This document shows positions 63,983 through 64,000 of a DNA stretch of 64,000 nucleotides, in pieces. Source of the stretch: Lanius collurio. Its lineage: Eukaryota; Chordata; Aves; Passeriformes; Laniidae. Every line of letters starts with the position of its first letter. Position 1 is the stretch's first letter. The position numbers and the translations under genes were made by a program. Where the stretch lies: positions 10,607,736 to 10,671,735 of the forward strand of contig JACBWW010000012.1 in NCBI GenBank assembly GCA_020086605.1. The letters run 5' to 3'. The notes beneath the pieces were generated by a model, which worked only from the letters and a program-made list of their open reading frames with translations, was not told where the DNA came from and did not search any database.

Positions 63983-64000
63983 TTTTTTTTTTTTTTTTTT
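63983..64000. repeat. Poly-T run cut by the window end
   Basis: 18 T reach the last base, so the true length is unknown. Confidence 0.9.

Noticed and set aside
1..64000. CRISPR arrays, operons, tRNA, rRNA or snRNA genes, phage or integrative elements
   Set aside because: None seen. The sequence is vertebrate intronic DNA, and no regular spacer array or small-RNA gene signature was recognised by eye.
1..64000. Endogenous retroviral coding sequence (gag, pol, env)
   Set aside because: No frame resembles these proteins. Only LTR-like non-coding segments were seen.

Overview
The window is vertebrate nuclear DNA, almost certainly from a bird. It is AT-rich, has no long open reading frames, and carries several CR1 LINE fragments. 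Two of these keep the avian 3' end (a 'ggtcccttcca' motif followed by an 'attctatgatt'-like tail). There are no bacterial-type genes, operons, tRNA or rRNA genes, or CRISPR arrays.

Only one piece of host coding sequence can be supported: a 51-bp internal exon on the + strand at 3667-3717. It encodes IQKELAEITLDPPPNC between a textbook acceptor and a GTAAGT donor. This is the start of the catalytic (UBC) domain of the UBE2E family of E2 ubiquitin-conjugating enzymes. The Glu in 'AEITLD' fits UBE2E2 or UBE2E3 better than UBE2E1. The absence of the next exon in the following 60 kb favours UBE2E2, a gene known for very long introns. On that reading, 1-3666 is the end of one intron and 3718-64000 is the beginning of the next.

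The rest is intron with old mobile DNA. 1.4-3.3 kb holds two related CR1 fragments with a separate pair of direct repeats between them. CR1 3' ends lie at 17.9-18.2, 30.8-30.9 and 37.8-38.4 kb, all on + strand. A diverged, probably very old CR1 lies at 29.6-29.8 kb on the - strand. An internally deleted CR1 with reverse-transcriptase remnants lies at 49.3-50.2 kb on the - strand. 42.27-43.10 kb is the most unusual stretch: two LTR-like copies in inverted, tail-to-tail orientation meeting at a near-perfect palindrome. 62.74-63.16 kb may be a solo LTR flanked by a 6-bp repeat. Poly-T and G/T-rich tracts, one small minisatellite and an exon-like island at 55.98 kb make up the rest.

No new multi-gene system is visible. 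The observations most worth a follow-up are the inverted LTR pair, the exon-like island, and the paired repeats near the start. All repeat identifications were made by eye from family knowledge; no database search was run.
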